Of a stretch of 64,000 bases of DNA, positions 49,813 to 59,241 are shown piece by piece. Each line of letters starts with the position of its first letter. The first letter of the stretch is position 1. A model generated the notes under the pieces. That model had not been told where the DNA came from. It saw only the letters and a program-made list of their open reading frames with translations, and ran no database searches. A program made the translations under genes and the position numbers. Source of the DNA: Stenotrophomonas nitritireducens. GTDB lineage: Bacteria > Pseudomonadota > Gammaproteobacteria > Xanthomonadales > Xanthomonadaceae. Location of the stretch: the NCBI RefSeq assembly GCF_001700965.1, contig NZ_CP016756.1:248001-312000 (forward strand), given 5' to 3'.

Positions 49813-50475
49813 ATGAAAGACATCCATAACCTGTTGCAGAAGAACCGCGAATGGGCGGACCGGATCGAGAAGGAAGATCCCGAGTTCTTCCATCAGCTGG
49901 CCAAGCAGCAGAACCCGGAATACCTGTGGATCGGCTGCTCCGATTCCCGCGTACCGGCCAACCAGATCATCGGCATGGCACCGGGCGAAATCTTCGTGCA
50001 CCGCAACGTTGCCAACGTGGTGGTGCACACCGACCTGAACTGCCTGAGCGTCATCCAGTACGCGGTGGACCAGCTCAAGATCAAGCACATCCTGATCGTC
50101 GGCCACTACGGTTGCGGCGGCGTGCACGCGGCGCTGAACCACGTACGCGTCGGCCTGGCCGACAACTGGCTGCGCCACGTCGGTGACGTCGCACAGAAGC
50201 ATGACGACATCCTGTCGCAGATCGACGACCCGGACCTGCGCCATGCACGCCTGTGCGAGTTGAACGTGATCGAGCAGGTGGTCAACGCCTGCCGCTCGAC
50301 CATCGTCCAGGACGCTTGGGCCCGCGGCCAGAAGCTGATGGTGCACGGCTGGGTCTACAGCCTGCGCGACGGCCGCGTCAGCGAGATGGGCATTGATGTG
50401 GGCGCACCGGAAGAGCTGCAGCCTGCGTATGAGAAGGCGTTGTCATTCGTGCCGCGGAAGGGCAAAAGGCACTGA
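49813..50475 (+). CDS. can: Beta-class carbonic anhydrase
   Basis: Hydrates CO2 to bicarbonate in the cytosol for carboxylation reactions. 220 residues; ATG 49813 is preceded by AAGGGAAG. Zinc ligands follow the beta-class set: Cys42 with Asp44 and Arg46 in WIGCSDSRVPANQIIGMAPG, then His/Cys in LIVGHYGCGGVHAALNHVRV. HRNVANVVVHTDLNCLSVIQ and KLMVHGWVYSLRDGRVSEMG complete the family pattern. It resembles E. coli Can (YadF) in length. The gene stands alone; repeats occupy the 420 bp after it. Confidence 0.95.
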   Translation: MKDIHNLLQKNREWADRIEKEDPEFFHQLAKQQNPEYLWIGCSDSRVPANQIIGMAPGEIFVHRNVANVVVHTDLNCLSVIQYAVDQLKIKHILIVGHYGCGGVHAALNHVRVGLADNWLRHVGDVAQKHDDILSQIDDPDLRHARLCELNVIEQVVNACRSTIVQDAWARGQKLMVHGWVYSLRDGRVSEMGIDVGAPEELQPAYEKALSFVPRKGKRH

Positions 50476-50500
50476 GCTTGAAAGCCCCTGCCGAAGCCAA

Positions 50501-50672
50501 GCCTCCCCAATCTGGGCCGAACCTAGGCCTCCTCAATCTGGGCCGAAGCTAGGCTTCCTCCCCTCTCCCGCTTGCGGGAGAGGGGCTGGGGGTGAGGGCC
50601 TACCGCCCCAGCCAAGTCAAAAACCTGCCCTCATCCGCCCTCCGGGCACCTTCTCCCGCCAGCGGGAGAAGG
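50501..50672. repeat. 26-bp tandem repeat followed by two inverted elements
   Basis: GCCTCCCCAATCTGGGCCGA plus ACCTAG (50501-50526) is followed at once by GCCTCCTCAATCTGGGCCGA plus AGCTAG (50527-50552). Then come CCCCTCTCCCGCTTGCGGGA with GGGGTGAGGG and a smaller TTCTCCCGCCAGCGGGAGAA hairpin. These lie between the carbonic anhydrase and kynurenine genes. Confidence 0.85.
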
Positions 50673-50684
50673 GACAAGACAAAA

Positions 50685-50846
<162 letters not shown>

Positions 50847-50897
50847 CCCCACCGAACACCCAGCAACACCCCAGCCCCGTTACCCAACAGGCCCCAC

Positions 50898-51425
50898 ATG
50901 CTCCCCCTACCCCTGAACCTGCACGGCTGGATCGAGGAACATCGCCATCTCCTGAAGCCGCCGGTCGGCAACAAGATGATCGAGAACGGTGAGTTCATCG
51001 TAATGGTGGTTGCCGGCCCCAACAGCCGCAGCGACTACCACTGGGATGAAGGCCCCGAGTGGTTCTATCAGCTCGAAGGCGAAATGGTGCTGCGCGTACA
51101 GGAAGATGGGGCCGTGCGCGACATCCCGATCCGGGCCGGCGAGATCTTCCTGCTGCCGCCCCGGGTGCCGCATTCACCGCAGCGCATGCCCGGCTCGATC
51201 GGCCTGGTGGTCGAACGCAAGCGCCTGGACCATGAGCTTGATGGCTTCATGTGGTTCTGCCAGCAGTGCAATCACAAACTCTACGAAGAGTTCTTCCACC
51301 TGAAGAACATCGAAACCGATCTGCCCAAGGTGTTCGACCGGTTCCATACCTCGCTGGCACACCGTACCTGCCAACATTGCGGTGCTGTACACCCACTGCC
51401 CAAACCGGCCACGCCGGAAGTCTGA
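50898..51425 (+). CDS. nbaC: 3-hydroxyanthranilate 3,4-dioxygenase
   Basis: Opens 3-hydroxyanthranilate to aminocarboxymuconate semialdehyde, which cyclises to quinolinate. 175 residues from ATG 50898 ([20 protein letters not shown]), the family start. Cupin iron ligands: His and Glu in [20 protein letters not shown], and the later His in [20 protein letters not shown]. The second metal site of the bacterial enzyme is present as FCQQCN and RTCQHCG (two CxxC). First of the kynurenine genes; kynU follows after 50 bp. A continuous in-frame extension upstream contains the hexamer repeat but is not family-like. Confidence 0.94.
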   Translation: MLPLPLNLHGWIEEHRHLLKPPVGNKMIENGEFIVMVVAGPNSRSDYHWDEGPEWFYQLEGEMVLRVQEDGAVRDIPIRAGEIFLLPPRVPHSPQRMPGSIGLVVERKRLDHELDGFMWFCQQCNHKLYEEFFHLKNIETDLPKVFDRFHTSLAHRTCQHCGAVHPLPKPATPEV

Positions 51426-51475
51426 GCGGCCGGGCGCGGTTACACTGCGGATACATCCTCGACGTGTCCGCACCG

Positions 51476-52750
51476 ATGAACGAAACGCTGTCACCCGCCC
51501 ATGCCACCGCGCTTGATGCTGCCGATCCCTTGCGCCATCTGCGCAGCCAGTTCCTGATCCCGCAACACCAGGGCAGCGATCAGACCTACTTCGTCGGCAA
51601 CTCGCTGGGCCTGCAACCACGCGGCGCACAAGCCATGGTGCAGGAAGTGATGGATCAATGGGCGCGCATCGCGGTGGAAGGCCACTTCACCGGGCCGACG
51701 CAGTGGTTGAGCTATCACCGCCTGGTGCGCGATTCGCTGGCCGGCGTGGTCGGCGCGCTGCCGCATGAAGTGGTGGCGATGAACACGCTGAGCGTGAATC
51801 TGCACCTGATGATGGTCAGCTTCTATCGCCCGACCAGCGAGCGCCCGGCGATCCTGATGGAAGCCGGGGCCTTCCCCACCGACCGCCATGCGGTGGAAGC
51901 GCAGATCCGCTTCCACGGGTTCAACCCGGCCACCGACCTGATCGAAGTACAACCTGACGAAGCCAACGGCACCATTTCGATGCAGGCCATCGAACGCGCC
52001 ATCAGCGAGCACGGCAAGCGCGTCGCGCTTGTGCTATGGCCGGGCGTGCAATACCGCACCGGCCAGGTATTCGATCTGGCGGCGATCACCCGCCTGGCCC
52101 GCGCACAGGGCGCCAGTATCGGGTTCGACCTCGCCCATTCGGTCGGCAATGTGCCGCTGGCCTTGCATGACATCGCCCCGGATTTCGCGGTGTGGTGCCA
52201 TTACAAATACCTCAATGCCGGCCCCGGTGCGGTTGCCGGTGCCTTCGTGCACGAGCGCCATGCCAAGGACACCTCATTGCCGCGCTTCGCTGGCTGGTGG
52301 GGCCATGAGCAGGCCACCCGATTCCAGATGGCGCCGGAGTTCGTGCCGGAACTGGGCGCCGAAGGCTGGCAGCTGAGCAACCCGCCGGTACTCGGGCTTG
52401 CCCCGCTGCGCGCATCACTGGCCTTGTACGACGAGGCCGGCATGGCCGCACTGCGCACCAAATCCCTGAAGATCACCGGCTATCTGGAAACCATGGTGCG
52501 TGCGCGCCTGGAACATGTGCTGCAGATCATCACCCCATCCGAACCCGAGCGCCGTGGCTGCCAGCTGTCATTGCGCGTGGCCGGTGGCCGTGCGCAGGGG
52601 CGCTCGCTGTTCGAGTACCTGCAATCGGTGGGTGTGCTCGGCGACTGGCGCGAGCCCGACGTGATCCGCATCTCGCCCACGCCCATGTACAACCGCTACA
52701 GCGATGTCTACCGCTTCGTCGACGAAGTGGAAACCTGGGCTGGCGTCTGA
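51476..52750 (+). CDS. kynU: Kynureninase
   Basis: PLP enzyme that cleaves 3-hydroxykynurenine or kynurenine to hydroxyanthranilate or anthranilate plus alanine. 424 residues from ATG 51476 (MNETLSPAHATALDAADPLR); an upstream open frame overlaps the dioxygenase and is rejected. Fold-type I blocks: YFVGNSLGLQPRGAQAMVQE, VVAMNTLSVNLHLMMVSFYR, SIGFDLAHSVGNVPLALHDI (the PLP-binding Asp) and VWCHYKYLNAGPGAVAGAFV with the Schiff-base Lys. GWWGHEQATRFQMAPEFVP completes the family core. It lies between the dioxygenase and the monooxygenase. Confidence 0.95.
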   Translation: MNETLSPAHATALDAADPLRHLRSQFLIPQHQGSDQTYFVGNSLGLQPRGAQAMVQEVMDQWARIAVEGHFTGPTQWLSYHRLVRDSLAGVVGALPHEVVAMNTLSVNLHLMMVSFYRPTSERPAILMEAGAFPTDRHAVEAQIRFHGFNPATDLIEVQPDEANGTISMQAIERAISEHGKRVALVLWPGVQYRTGQVFDLAAITRLARAQGASIGFDLAHSVGNVPLALHDIAPDFAVWCHYKYLNAGPGAVAGAFVHERHAKDTSLPRFAGWWGHEQATRFQMAPEFVPELGAEGWQLSNPPVLGLAPLRASLALYDEAGMAALRTKSLKITGYLETMVRARLEHVLQIITPSEPERRGCQLSLRVAGGRAQGRSLFEYLQSVGVLGDWREPDVIRISPTPMYNRYSDVYRFVDEVETWAGV

Positions 52751-52768
52751 CCAACGGAATCCTGTGAC

Positions 52769-54139
52769 TTGAACACCCCCACCCCACGCAGCCTCACCCT
52801 GATCGGCGCCGGCCTGGCCGGCTCCCTGCTCGCCATCCTGCTGTCGCGGCAGGGCTGGAAGATCACCGTCTATGAGCGCCGCGGCGATCCGCGTATCGCC
52901 GATTACGAGTCCGGCCGTTCGATCAACCTGGCTCTGGCCGAGCGCGGCCGCAACGCCCTGCGCCAGGCCGGTGTCGAGGACGAGGTGATGGCCAAGGCGG
53001 TCATGATGCGCGGACGCATGGTGCACCCACGCGACGGTGCGCCCGATCTGCAGCGCTATGGCCGCGATGACAGCGAAGTGATCTGGTCGGTGCACCGCAA
53101 GGATCTCAACACCACCCTGCTGCAATTGGCTGAGCAGGCCGGTGCGAAGATCCATTTCCACCGCCGCCTGCACACCGTGGACTTCGATGCTGGCTACGCC
53201 CGTTTCATCGACGACCGCGATGACCAGCCACACGATATCCATTTCAACACGCCGCTGATCGGTGCCGACGGTGCCGGCTCGGCGCTGCGTGCGGCAATGA
53301 ATCGCAAGCGGCCGCTCGGCGAACGCACCGAATTCCTCGACCATTCCTACAAGGAACTCGAGATTCCGCCAGCTGCCGACGGCAGCTTCCAGATCGAAGC
53401 CAATGCGCTGCACATCTGGCCGCGTGGCAACTACATGTGTATTGCCCTGCCCAATGACGAGGGCACGTTCACCGTGACCTTGTTCCTGCCCAACGAAGGC
53501 GAACCCAGCTTTGCCACGGTGCGCAATGGCGCCGAAGCCGAGGCTTTGTTCCGGCGCGACTTCGCCGATACCTTGCCGCTGATTCCTGACCTGCGCGCGG
53601 ATTGGGACCAGCACCCGCCCGGCCTGCTGGGCACGCTGTTCCTGGACCGCTGGCATCAGTGCGGCAAAGCCGTGCTGATCGGCGACGCCGCACACGCGAT
53701 GGTGCCGTTCCACGGACAAGGCATGAACTGCGCGTTCGAGGACTGCGTGGTATTGGCCCGCTGCCTGGCCGACAACGCCACCACCGAACAGGCCTTCGCC
53801 GCGTTTGAAGCCGAGCGCAAGCCCAATGCCGCGGCCATCCAGCAGATGGCCTTGGACAATTACCTGGAAATGCGAGACCGCGTCGCCGACCCGGCTTACC
53901 TGCTGCAGCGTGAGCTCGAGCACGAACTGCAGGCACGTTGGCCAACCCGCTTCGTGCCGCATTACACGATGGTGACCTTCCTGCATACGCCCTACGCGGT
54001 GGCACTGGAACGCACCCATCTGCAGCAGGCCATTCTGGCAGCTGCCACCGCCGGCCTTGATACGCTGGAGGGCGTTGACTGGACGGCTCTGGAACGGATC
54101 GTCCACGCACAGCTGCCGGTACTGGAAGGAGCGCACTGA
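52769..54139 (+). CDS. kmo: Kynurenine 3-monooxygenase
   Basis: FAD enzyme that hydroxylates kynurenine at C3 using NADPH and oxygen. 456 residues; the start is a TTG at 52769 (MNTPTPRSLTLIGAGLAGSL when initiated), 18 bp after kynU, since no ATG or GTG suits the frame. FAD site: LTLIGAGLAGSLLAILLSRQ (GxGxxG), SGRSINLALAERGRNALRQA, and GDAAHAMVPFHGQGMNCAFE (second FAD motif). C-terminal hydrophobic part: YTMVTFLHTPYAVALE. The stop overlaps the sbcB start by one base (TGATG). With the two genes before it, it completes the 3-hydroxykynurenine branch; tryptophan dioxygenase and formamidase lie elsewhere. Confidence 0.94.
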   Translation: MNTPTPRSLTLIGAGLAGSLLAILLSRQGWKITVYERRGDPRIADYESGRSINLALAERGRNALRQAGVEDEVMAKAVMMRGRMVHPRDGAPDLQRYGRDDSEVIWSVHRKDLNTTLLQLAEQAGAKIHFHRRLHTVDFDAGYARFIDDRDDQPHDIHFNTPLIGADGAGSALRAAMNRKRPLGERTEFLDHSYKELEIPPAADGSFQIEANALHIWPRGNYMCIALPNDEGTFTVTLFLPNEGEPSFATVRNGAEAEALFRRDFADTLPLIPDLRADWDQHPPGLLGTLFLDRWHQCGKAVLIGDAAHAMVPFHGQGMNCAFEDCVVLARCLADNATTEQAFAAFEAERKPNAAAIQQMALDNYLEMRDRVADPAYLLQRELEHELQARWPTRFVPHYTMVTFLHTPYAVALERTHLQQAILAAATAGLDTLEGVDWTALERIVHAQLPVLEGAH

Positions 54140-55578
54140 TGGCCGAAAGTTTTCTGTTCTACGACCTGGAAACCTTTGGCCAGGACCCACGCCGCACCCG
54201 CATCGCCCAGTTTGCCGCCGTGCGCACCGATGCCGAGCTGAAGGTCATCGAGGAGCCGGTCAGTTTCTACGTCAAGCCGGCCGACGATCTGCTGCCCTCG
54301 CCGATCGCAACCCTGATCACCGGCATCACCCCGCAGCATGCACTGGCCGAAGGCGTCAGCGAGGCCGACGCCTTTGCCCGCATCAACGAGCTGATGAGCA
54401 AGCCACAGACCTGCACGCTGGGTTACAACACGCTGCGCTTCGATGATGAATTCGTGCGCTACGGCCTGTTCCGCAACTTCCATGATCCCTACGAACGCGA
54501 GTGGCGCAGCGGCAACTCGCGCTGGGACCTGCTCGACATGCTGCGGCTGGTGCACGCGCTGCGCCCGGAGGGCATCAACTGGCCGCAACGCGAGGATGGC
54601 GCCACCTCGTTCAAGCTCGAACACCTGGCCCTGGCCAACGACGTGCGCGAAGGTGATGCTCACGAGGCCTTGTCCGACGTCTACGCCACCATCGGCATGG
54701 CGCGCCACTTCCGACAGGCGCAGCCACGCATGTGGGATTACGCGCTGCGCCTGCGCGACAAACGCTACGTCGGCAGCCTGCTCGACGTGGTGGCAATGAC
54801 GCCGGTGCTGCACATTTCGATGCGCTACCCGGCCAGCCGCCTGTGCGCGGCACCGGTGCTGCCGCTGGCACGCCACCCGCACATCAACAACCGGGTCATC
54901 GTGTTTGATCTTGAGGGCGACATCGAGCCCTTGCTGGAGCTTTCGGTCGAAGAGATCACCGCGCGCCTGTATACCCGCGCCGCCGATCTGCCCGAAGGCC
55001 AGCAGCGGATCCCGTTGAAAGAAGTGCACCTCAACAAGGTACCGGCGCTGGTTGCGTGGAATCACCTGCGCGATGCCGATTTCGAACGCCTGCAGATCGA
55101 TCCTGCGGCAATTGAAGCCAAGGCCGAAAAACTGCGTGCGCTCGGCCCGCAGCTGGCCGAGAAGGCCCGTCAGGTATTCGCCCGCGAACGCGTCAACGAG
55201 GGCCCTATCGATGCCGATGCCTCGCTCTACGACGGCTTCCTCGCCGAGGGCGACAAGGGCCTGCTCAGCAAGGTGCGCACCGCGCCGCCGGAGGCACTGG
55301 CCGAACTGGAACAGCGCTTCCGCGACCCGCGCCTGCCCGAGCTGCTGTTCCGTTACCGGGCCCGCAACCATCCACAGACGCTGGACGCGACCGCGCGCTC
55401 ACGCTGGGATGCGTATCGTCAGCAGCGTTTCAGCACCCCCGGTCTGGCCGAGCAGACCTTGCCGGAATATGTCGCGCAGATTGCCGCGTTGCGCGAGGAA
55501 CACAAGGACAACCCGGCGTCCCTGGCCCTGCTCGACGCACTGGACCAGTGGCGCCATACCCTGCAGGACACACCATGA
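54139..55578 (+). CDS. sbcB: Exodeoxyribonuclease I
   Basis: Single-strand 3'-5' exonuclease of mismatch repair and recombination. 479 residues. DEDDh nuclease: SFLFYDLETFGQDPRRTRIA (Asp9, Glu11), LGYNTLRFDDEFVRYGLFRN (the second Asp) and EGDAHEALSDVYATIGMARH (His/Asp). An SH3-like part and a C-terminal helical part follow; FRYRARNHPQTLDATARSRW then AYRQQRF are conserved in ExoI. The start overlaps the kmo stop by one base, and the stop overlaps the next gene by four. Joining a repair exonuclease to a tryptophan-catabolism operon is unusual. Confidence 0.95.
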   Translation: MAESFLFYDLETFGQDPRRTRIAQFAAVRTDAELKVIEEPVSFYVKPADDLLPSPIATLITGITPQHALAEGVSEADAFARINELMSKPQTCTLGYNTLRFDDEFVRYGLFRNFHDPYEREWRSGNSRWDLLDMLRLVHALRPEGINWPQREDGATSFKLEHLALANDVREGDAHEALSDVYATIGMARHFRQAQPRMWDYALRLRDKRYVGSLLDVVAMTPVLHISMRYPASRLCAAPVLPLARHPHINNRVIVFDLEGDIEPLLELSVEEITARLYTRAADLPEGQQRIPLKEVHLNKVPALVAWNHLRDADFERLQIDPAAIEAKAEKLRALGPQLAEKARQVFARERVNEGPIDADASLYDGFLAEGDKGLLSKVRTAPPEALAELEQRFRDPRLPELLFRYRARNHPQTLDATARSRWDAYRQQRFSTPGLAEQTLPEYVAQIAALREEHKDNPASLALLDALDQWRHTLQDTP

Positions 55579-56261
55579 CCCAGTATTTCAGCGACGCCAG
55601 CTTCAAGTTCCTGCGCGGGCTGGCCCGCCACAACGACAAGACCTGGTTTGCCGAGCATAAGCAGCAGTACGAAGATCACGTAAGGCAGCCGTTCCTGCGC
55701 CTGATCACCGACCTGCAGCCGGACCTCAGCGCGGTCAGCCCGCATTTCCAGGCCGACCCGCGCACCGTCGGTGGCTCGCTGTTCCGCATCTACCGCGACT
55801 CGCGCTTCTCCCACGACAAAGCCCCCTACAAGACCTGGCAAGGCGCGCGGCTGTTCCATGAGCGCCGCAAACAGGTACCCGCGCCGTCGTATTACATCCA
55901 CCTGGCGCCGGGCGAGAGCTTTGTCGGCGCCGGTATCTGGCACCCCGAGCCGGACGTGCAGCGTCGTCTGCGACAGTTCATTCTCGACAATCCGGGCAGC
56001 TGGAAGGCCGCCGCGCACGCGCCGGCCACGCGCAAGCGCTACGAGTTCGAGAGCAGCGAGAAGCTGGTGCGGGCGCCGCGTGGCTTCCCCGCCGATTTCG
56101 AGTTCATCGACGACCTCAAGCACCGTAACTGGGTGCTGTGGCGCTCGCTGGATGACGACGTGATGACCGGCCCACGCCTGCGCCAGACCCTGGCCAAGGA
56201 CCTGGCCGCACTCGGCCCGTTCGTTGACTACCTGTGCGCGGCGCTGGACCTGGAATTCTGA
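55575..56261 (+). CDS. DUF2461/TIGR02453-family protein
   Basis: 228 residues from ATG 55575, overlapping the sbcB stop in ATGA. Family landmarks: FSDASFKFLRGLARHNDKTW then FAEHKQQYEDHVRQPFLRLI, GGSLFRIYRDSRFSHDKAPY (with KTWQGARL) and APSYYIHLAPGESFVGAGIW. The last hits include HPEPDVQRRLRQFILDNPGS. The family is widespread and of unknown function; some members are annotated as possible hydrolases without proof. Coupling to sbcB suggests co-expression. ATG at 55548 is less likely. Confidence 0.9.
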   Translation: MTQYFSDASFKFLRGLARHNDKTWFAEHKQQYEDHVRQPFLRLITDLQPDLSAVSPHFQADPRTVGGSLFRIYRDSRFSHDKAPYKTWQGARLFHERRKQVPAPSYYIHLAPGESFVGAGIWHPEPDVQRRLRQFILDNPGSWKAAAHAPATRKRYEFESSEKLVRAPRGFPADFEFIDDLKHRNWVLWRSLDDDVMTGPRLRQTLAKDLAALGPFVDYLCAALDLEF

Positions 56262-56332
56262 TTAGCGCTGGCTTCACGCAAACCAACCCGGTTTGCGGCA
56301 CGCTGGGCGGCAACCTTCGACAGGAAGCCGCC

Positions 56333-56806
56333 ATGACCAGCATCCACCTTCAAGTCTGGATTGATGCACCGCTGGCCACCGTCCATGCCGGTTTGGCCAG
56401 CGCCGAGGGGCTGGGCCAATGGTGGATACCCCACCAGCACTCGGTCATTGACGGTGACAACGTGCTCAGCCACAACCCCGGCTCCGGCCATGGCGTGGTC
56501 GCCATGAAGGTTCTCGAGAATACGGCCAGGGGCTGCGTGCGCTGGGAAGTCATCAGCCGCCACCCGCCGCAAAGCCCGGCCTCGGCCTGGACTGGCACCG
56601 AGATCCGCTTTGATCTCTCGCGCCGTGCCAGCCCCGGTGCATGGCGCGGCCTGCCGCATGAAGGCGAGCCCATGACCGTGCTTGAATTCCATCATCTGGG
56701 CTGGAACGGCGACAGCGAATACCTGGGCTTCTGCAGCCAGGCCTGGGCCGAAACCCTGGTAATGCTGCGACGCTGGGCGGAAGCCGGCGGCGCCGACCAC
56801 GCCTGA
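56333..56806 (+). CDS. SRPBCC/AHSA1-like small-molecule-binding protein
   Basis: 157 residues from ATG 56333, preceded by AGGAAG. START-like hydrophobic-pocket fold: IHLQVWIDAPLATVHAGLAS (first strand and helix), GLGQWWIPHQHSVIDGDNVL, CVRWEVISRHPPQSPASAWT and TEIRFDLSRRASPG, ending FCSQAWAETLVMLRRWAEAG. This is the AHSA1-like pattern, in which the C-terminal helix closes the cavity. The ligand is unknown. It begins 72 bp after the DUF2461 gene and is followed by a DUF2939 gene. Confidence 0.82.
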   Translation: MTSIHLQVWIDAPLATVHAGLASAEGLGQWWIPHQHSVIDGDNVLSHNPGSGHGVVAMKVLENTARGCVRWEVISRHPPQSPASAWTGTEIRFDLSRRASPGAWRGLPHEGEPMTVLEFHHLGWNGDSEYLGFCSQAWAETLVMLRRWAEAGGADHA

Positions 56807-56825
56807 TACCGAGGACAGCTACGCA

Positions 56826-57380
56826 ATGAAGAAATGGATACTCGCCGCCGTCGTTGCCGTTGCAGTGCTGCTGGCCGCCTATGTGATCGGCGGTCCCTAC
56901 CTGGCCATCCGTGGCATCAGCCAGGCCATCGAGCAGCGCGATACCGGCAAGCTGGCGCGCCATGTCGACTTCGCCGCGGTGCGGGTCAACATGAAGGCCC
57001 AGCTCAACGACTATGTGGTGCGCAGGGCCGGCGCGGACGTGCAGTCCAGTCTGTTCGGCCAGGTAGCGCTGGGCGTGGCAGGCAACCTGGCCGGCGCCGG
57101 TGTCGATACCTTCGTCACTCCGCTGGGCATCGCGGCCATCCTGCAGGGCGACAGCCTGTGGAAGCGCGCCATTGGTGACACCGTCGGTGGCGATACCTGG
57201 GCACCGCCCTCGCCGGCCAAGCCGCTGGCCAATACCACCGGACACTACGAATCATTCTCGCGCTTCACCGCCACAACCCACCTGGAAGACGGCCGCGAGG
57301 TGGTGTTCGTGCTCAGCCGCCAAGGCCTGCGCTGGCGGCTGACCAACATCCTTCTGCCACTGGGACAGGCGCCGGGTTGA
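56826..57380 (+). CDS. DUF2939-family membrane-anchored protein
   Basis: 184 residues. N-terminal anchor MKKWILAAVVAVAVLLAAYV (residues 1-20), then GPYLAIRGISQAIEQRDTGK and LARHVDFAAVRVNMKAQLND, the DUF2939 pattern in which a helix is followed by the F-x-x-V/L-R-x-x-x-K/D core. The final part FVLSRQGLRWRLTNILLPLG also matches. Function unknown; topology suggests a periplasmic domain. It is convergent with the FMO gene, with 15 bp between stops and a hairpin across this gene's stop. Confidence 0.85.
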   Translation: MKKWILAAVVAVAVLLAAYVIGGPYLAIRGISQAIEQRDTGKLARHVDFAAVRVNMKAQLNDYVVRRAGADVQSSLFGQVALGVAGNLAGAGVDTFVTPLGIAAILQGDSLWKRAIGDTVGGDTWAPPSPAKPLANTTGHYESFSRFTATTHLEDGREVVFVLSRQGLRWRLTNILLPLGQAPG

Positions 57381-57388
57381 CCGGCGCC
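57368..57388. other. Hairpin across the convergent gene ends
   Basis: GGCGCCGG / CCGGCGCC, a perfect 8-bp stem with a 5-base loop (GTTGA) that contains the DUF2939 TGA stop. It lies between convergent genes and may stop transcription in both directions, but there is no T-run on either side. Confidence 0.5.
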
Positions 57389-57395
57389 GTACCGA

Positions 57396-58769
57396 TCAGG
57401 CAATCCTGCGCGGGCGTTCTTCAAGCGCGCTATCGGCCAGAAAGGCCTCCAGCGAATCATCCATCGCCTGCATCCACGGCGTGTGGTGCGGGGGTGCCAG
57501 CGTGCCGGTGAGTACCGAGCGGTAGCTGTAGTTGCGGTAGCCGAGGATGTCGTCCTTCTTGTCGTGCTTCCATTGCTTGAACAGCGTGGCAACGGCCTCG
57601 ACATTGAAGTCCGGGTAGTCGGTGGCGTCGAGCAGATCGCGCACGTATTCGGTCTGGAAATCGATGTCCTGTTCGGCCGAAGTCGTTGCTTCCTCGCGTG
57701 CCAGCCAGGCAGCGCTGTCGGCCCGCATCGCATCACCCGAAGGCAGGGCGATCTTGCCCAGAATCACATCACGCGCGTACCAGGCCTGCGCATCGAACAT
57801 GTTGAAGGTGTAGTACTGGTCCTGCATGCCCAGGTAGATCAGCTTGGGGTTGTCGATCCAGAACACGCCCTTGTACAGATCACCCGGATACAGACGGTTG
57901 CGGGTGCGCAGCGTCAACGCATCGGGCAGGAACGGGAAATGGTGCTGGTAGCCGGTGCACAGCACGATCGCATCCACCTGCTTTGAACTGCCGTCGATGA
58001 AGTGCGCGGTGGTACCTTCCACGCGCTGCAACAGCGGTTTTTCCTCGAACGCGGCTGGCCAGTCATAGCCGGTCGGCGCGCTGCGGTAACTGAAGGTCAC
58101 CGATTTTGCGCCGTACTTGTAGCACTGCGTGCCGATGTCCTCGGCCGAATAACTGGCGCCGACCAGCAGCAGATCCTTGTCGGTGAACTCGCAGGCATCG
58201 CGGAAATCATGTGCGTGCAGCACGCGGCCCGGGAACCGATCCACGCCTTCAAAGAACGGCGCGTTCGGCGTGGAGAAATGCCCGGTGGCAACGATCACGT
58301 GATCGAATTCCTCGCTGATCAGTTCATCCTTTTTCAGATCACGCACGGTGACCGTGAAGCGCTCGGTCTCTTCCGAATAGTCGACCCACTGCACGGCCAT
58401 GTTGAAACGGATCTGATCGCGCACGCCGCTCTTTTCGATGCGGCCCATGATGTAGTCGCGCAGCACGGCGCGCGGCGGATACGAGGCGATCGGGCGGCCA
58501 AAATGCTCTTCGAAACTGTAGTCGGCAAACTCCAGCGCTTCCTTCGGGCCGTTCGACCAGAGGTAGCGGTACATGCTGCCGTGTACCGGTTCACCGTAAG
58601 CATCCAGCCCGGTACGCCATGTGTAGTTCCACATCCCGCCGAGATCGGATTGCTTTTCGTAGCAGACGATCTCAGGCACTTCTGCACCGCCTCGACGGGC
58701 GGATTCAAAGGCACGAAGTTGCGCCAGGCCACTGGGGCCGGCTCCAAGAATGGCGATACGCATGGTCAT
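57396..58769 (-). CDS. Flavin-containing monooxygenase, trimethylamine monooxygenase (Tmm)-like
   Basis: NADPH/FAD enzyme; the closest family I recognise is bacterial Tmm, which N-oxidises trimethylamine and can turn indole into indigo. 457 residues from ATG 58769 (AGGAG eleven bases upstream). FAD motif [24 protein letters not shown] motif [17 protein letters not shown], and the FMO fingerprint [11 protein letters not shown]. Shared blocks with Tmm: [74 protein letters not shown] as remembered, and MAPVHHTPW-like LAPPHHTPW near the C-terminus. No other methylamine genes are in the window, so the physiological substrate is unsettled. Confidence 0.82.
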   Translation of the reverse strand: MTMRIAILGAGPSGLAQLRAFESARRGGAEVPEIVCYEKQSDLGGMWNYTWRTGLDAYGEPVHGSMYRYLWSNGPKEALEFADYSFEEHFGRPIASYPPRAVLRDYIMGRIEKSGVRDQIRFNMAVQWVDYSEETERFTVTVRDLKKDELISEEFDHVIVATGHFSTPNAPFFEGVDRFPGRVLHAHDFRDACEFTDKDLLLVGASYSAEDIGTQCYKYGAKSVTFSYRSAPTGYDWPAAFEEKPLLQRVEGTTAHFIDGSSKQVDAIVLCTGYQHHFPFLPDALTLRTRNRLYPGDLYKGVFWIDNPKLIYLGMQDQYYTFNMFDAQAWYARDVILGKIALPSGDAMRADSAAWLAREEATTSAEQDIDFQTEYVRDLLDATDYPDFNVEAVATLFKQWKHDKKDDILGYRNYSYRSVLTGTLAPPHHTPWMQAMDDSLEAFLADSALEERPRRIA

Positions 58770-59241
58770 ACGGGTTGTTTCTCCTGTGTAGCTGCCAACG
58801 CGCGAACGCGACGGCACTGCGCAAGGGCGCGTGATGCACCGTGCAGGAGAGACAATGCGTCCAGTCCCGCGCGGCGCGCGAAACACCCGGCCGCCACGCA
58901 GGGCAGCGTTGAAGGGAATGGCAGGTACGTGACGCTACCGGTCGGGGAACAGGCCCCGCCCCTGGATCACCGGGTGGGTGCAGTGCGGGAGGGATCTGCT
59001 GCATTCGTGCAGATCAGGGCGCGGCAGGATTGCCGCTGGTTCAGGCAAGAACCCGCGAAAGCGTCTTCATCCTAACATGCGTTGGATGCATGGCTGCAAG
59101 CCAGCGGCTTTTGTAGGAGCGGCTTCAGCCGCGAAGCTCGTGAAAAGACCAGATACACGTTGTGCGCAATTGCAGACAACCGCGCGCCGGAAATGTCAGT
59201 GGTTTCGCGGCTGACGCCGCTCCTACAAAAAGCGGGTTGGC
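58770..59241. other. 472-bp gap upstream of the FMO gene
   Basis: Contains the FMO leader, about 300 bp of unremarkable GC-rich sequence with no open frame I trust, and a REP pair (next entry). No riboswitch, tRNA or promoter could be recognised with confidence. CCGGTCGGGGAACAGGCCCC and ATCTGCTGCATTCGTGCAGA are local hairpins. Confidence 0.6.
59112..59229. repeat. Inverted REP pair
   Basis: TGTAGGAGCGGCTTCAGCCG at 59112 and its inverse CGGCTGACGCCGCTCCTACA ending at 59227, about 70 bp apart. It sits just downstream of the 5'-nucleotidase stop. Confidence 0.88.

Noticed and set aside
58840..59055. Glycine-riboswitch-like pieces on the plus strand (GGAGAG and TCAGGCAAGAAC)
   Set aside because: They are about 190 bases apart, the GCCGAAGG core is missing, and no plus-strand gene follows.
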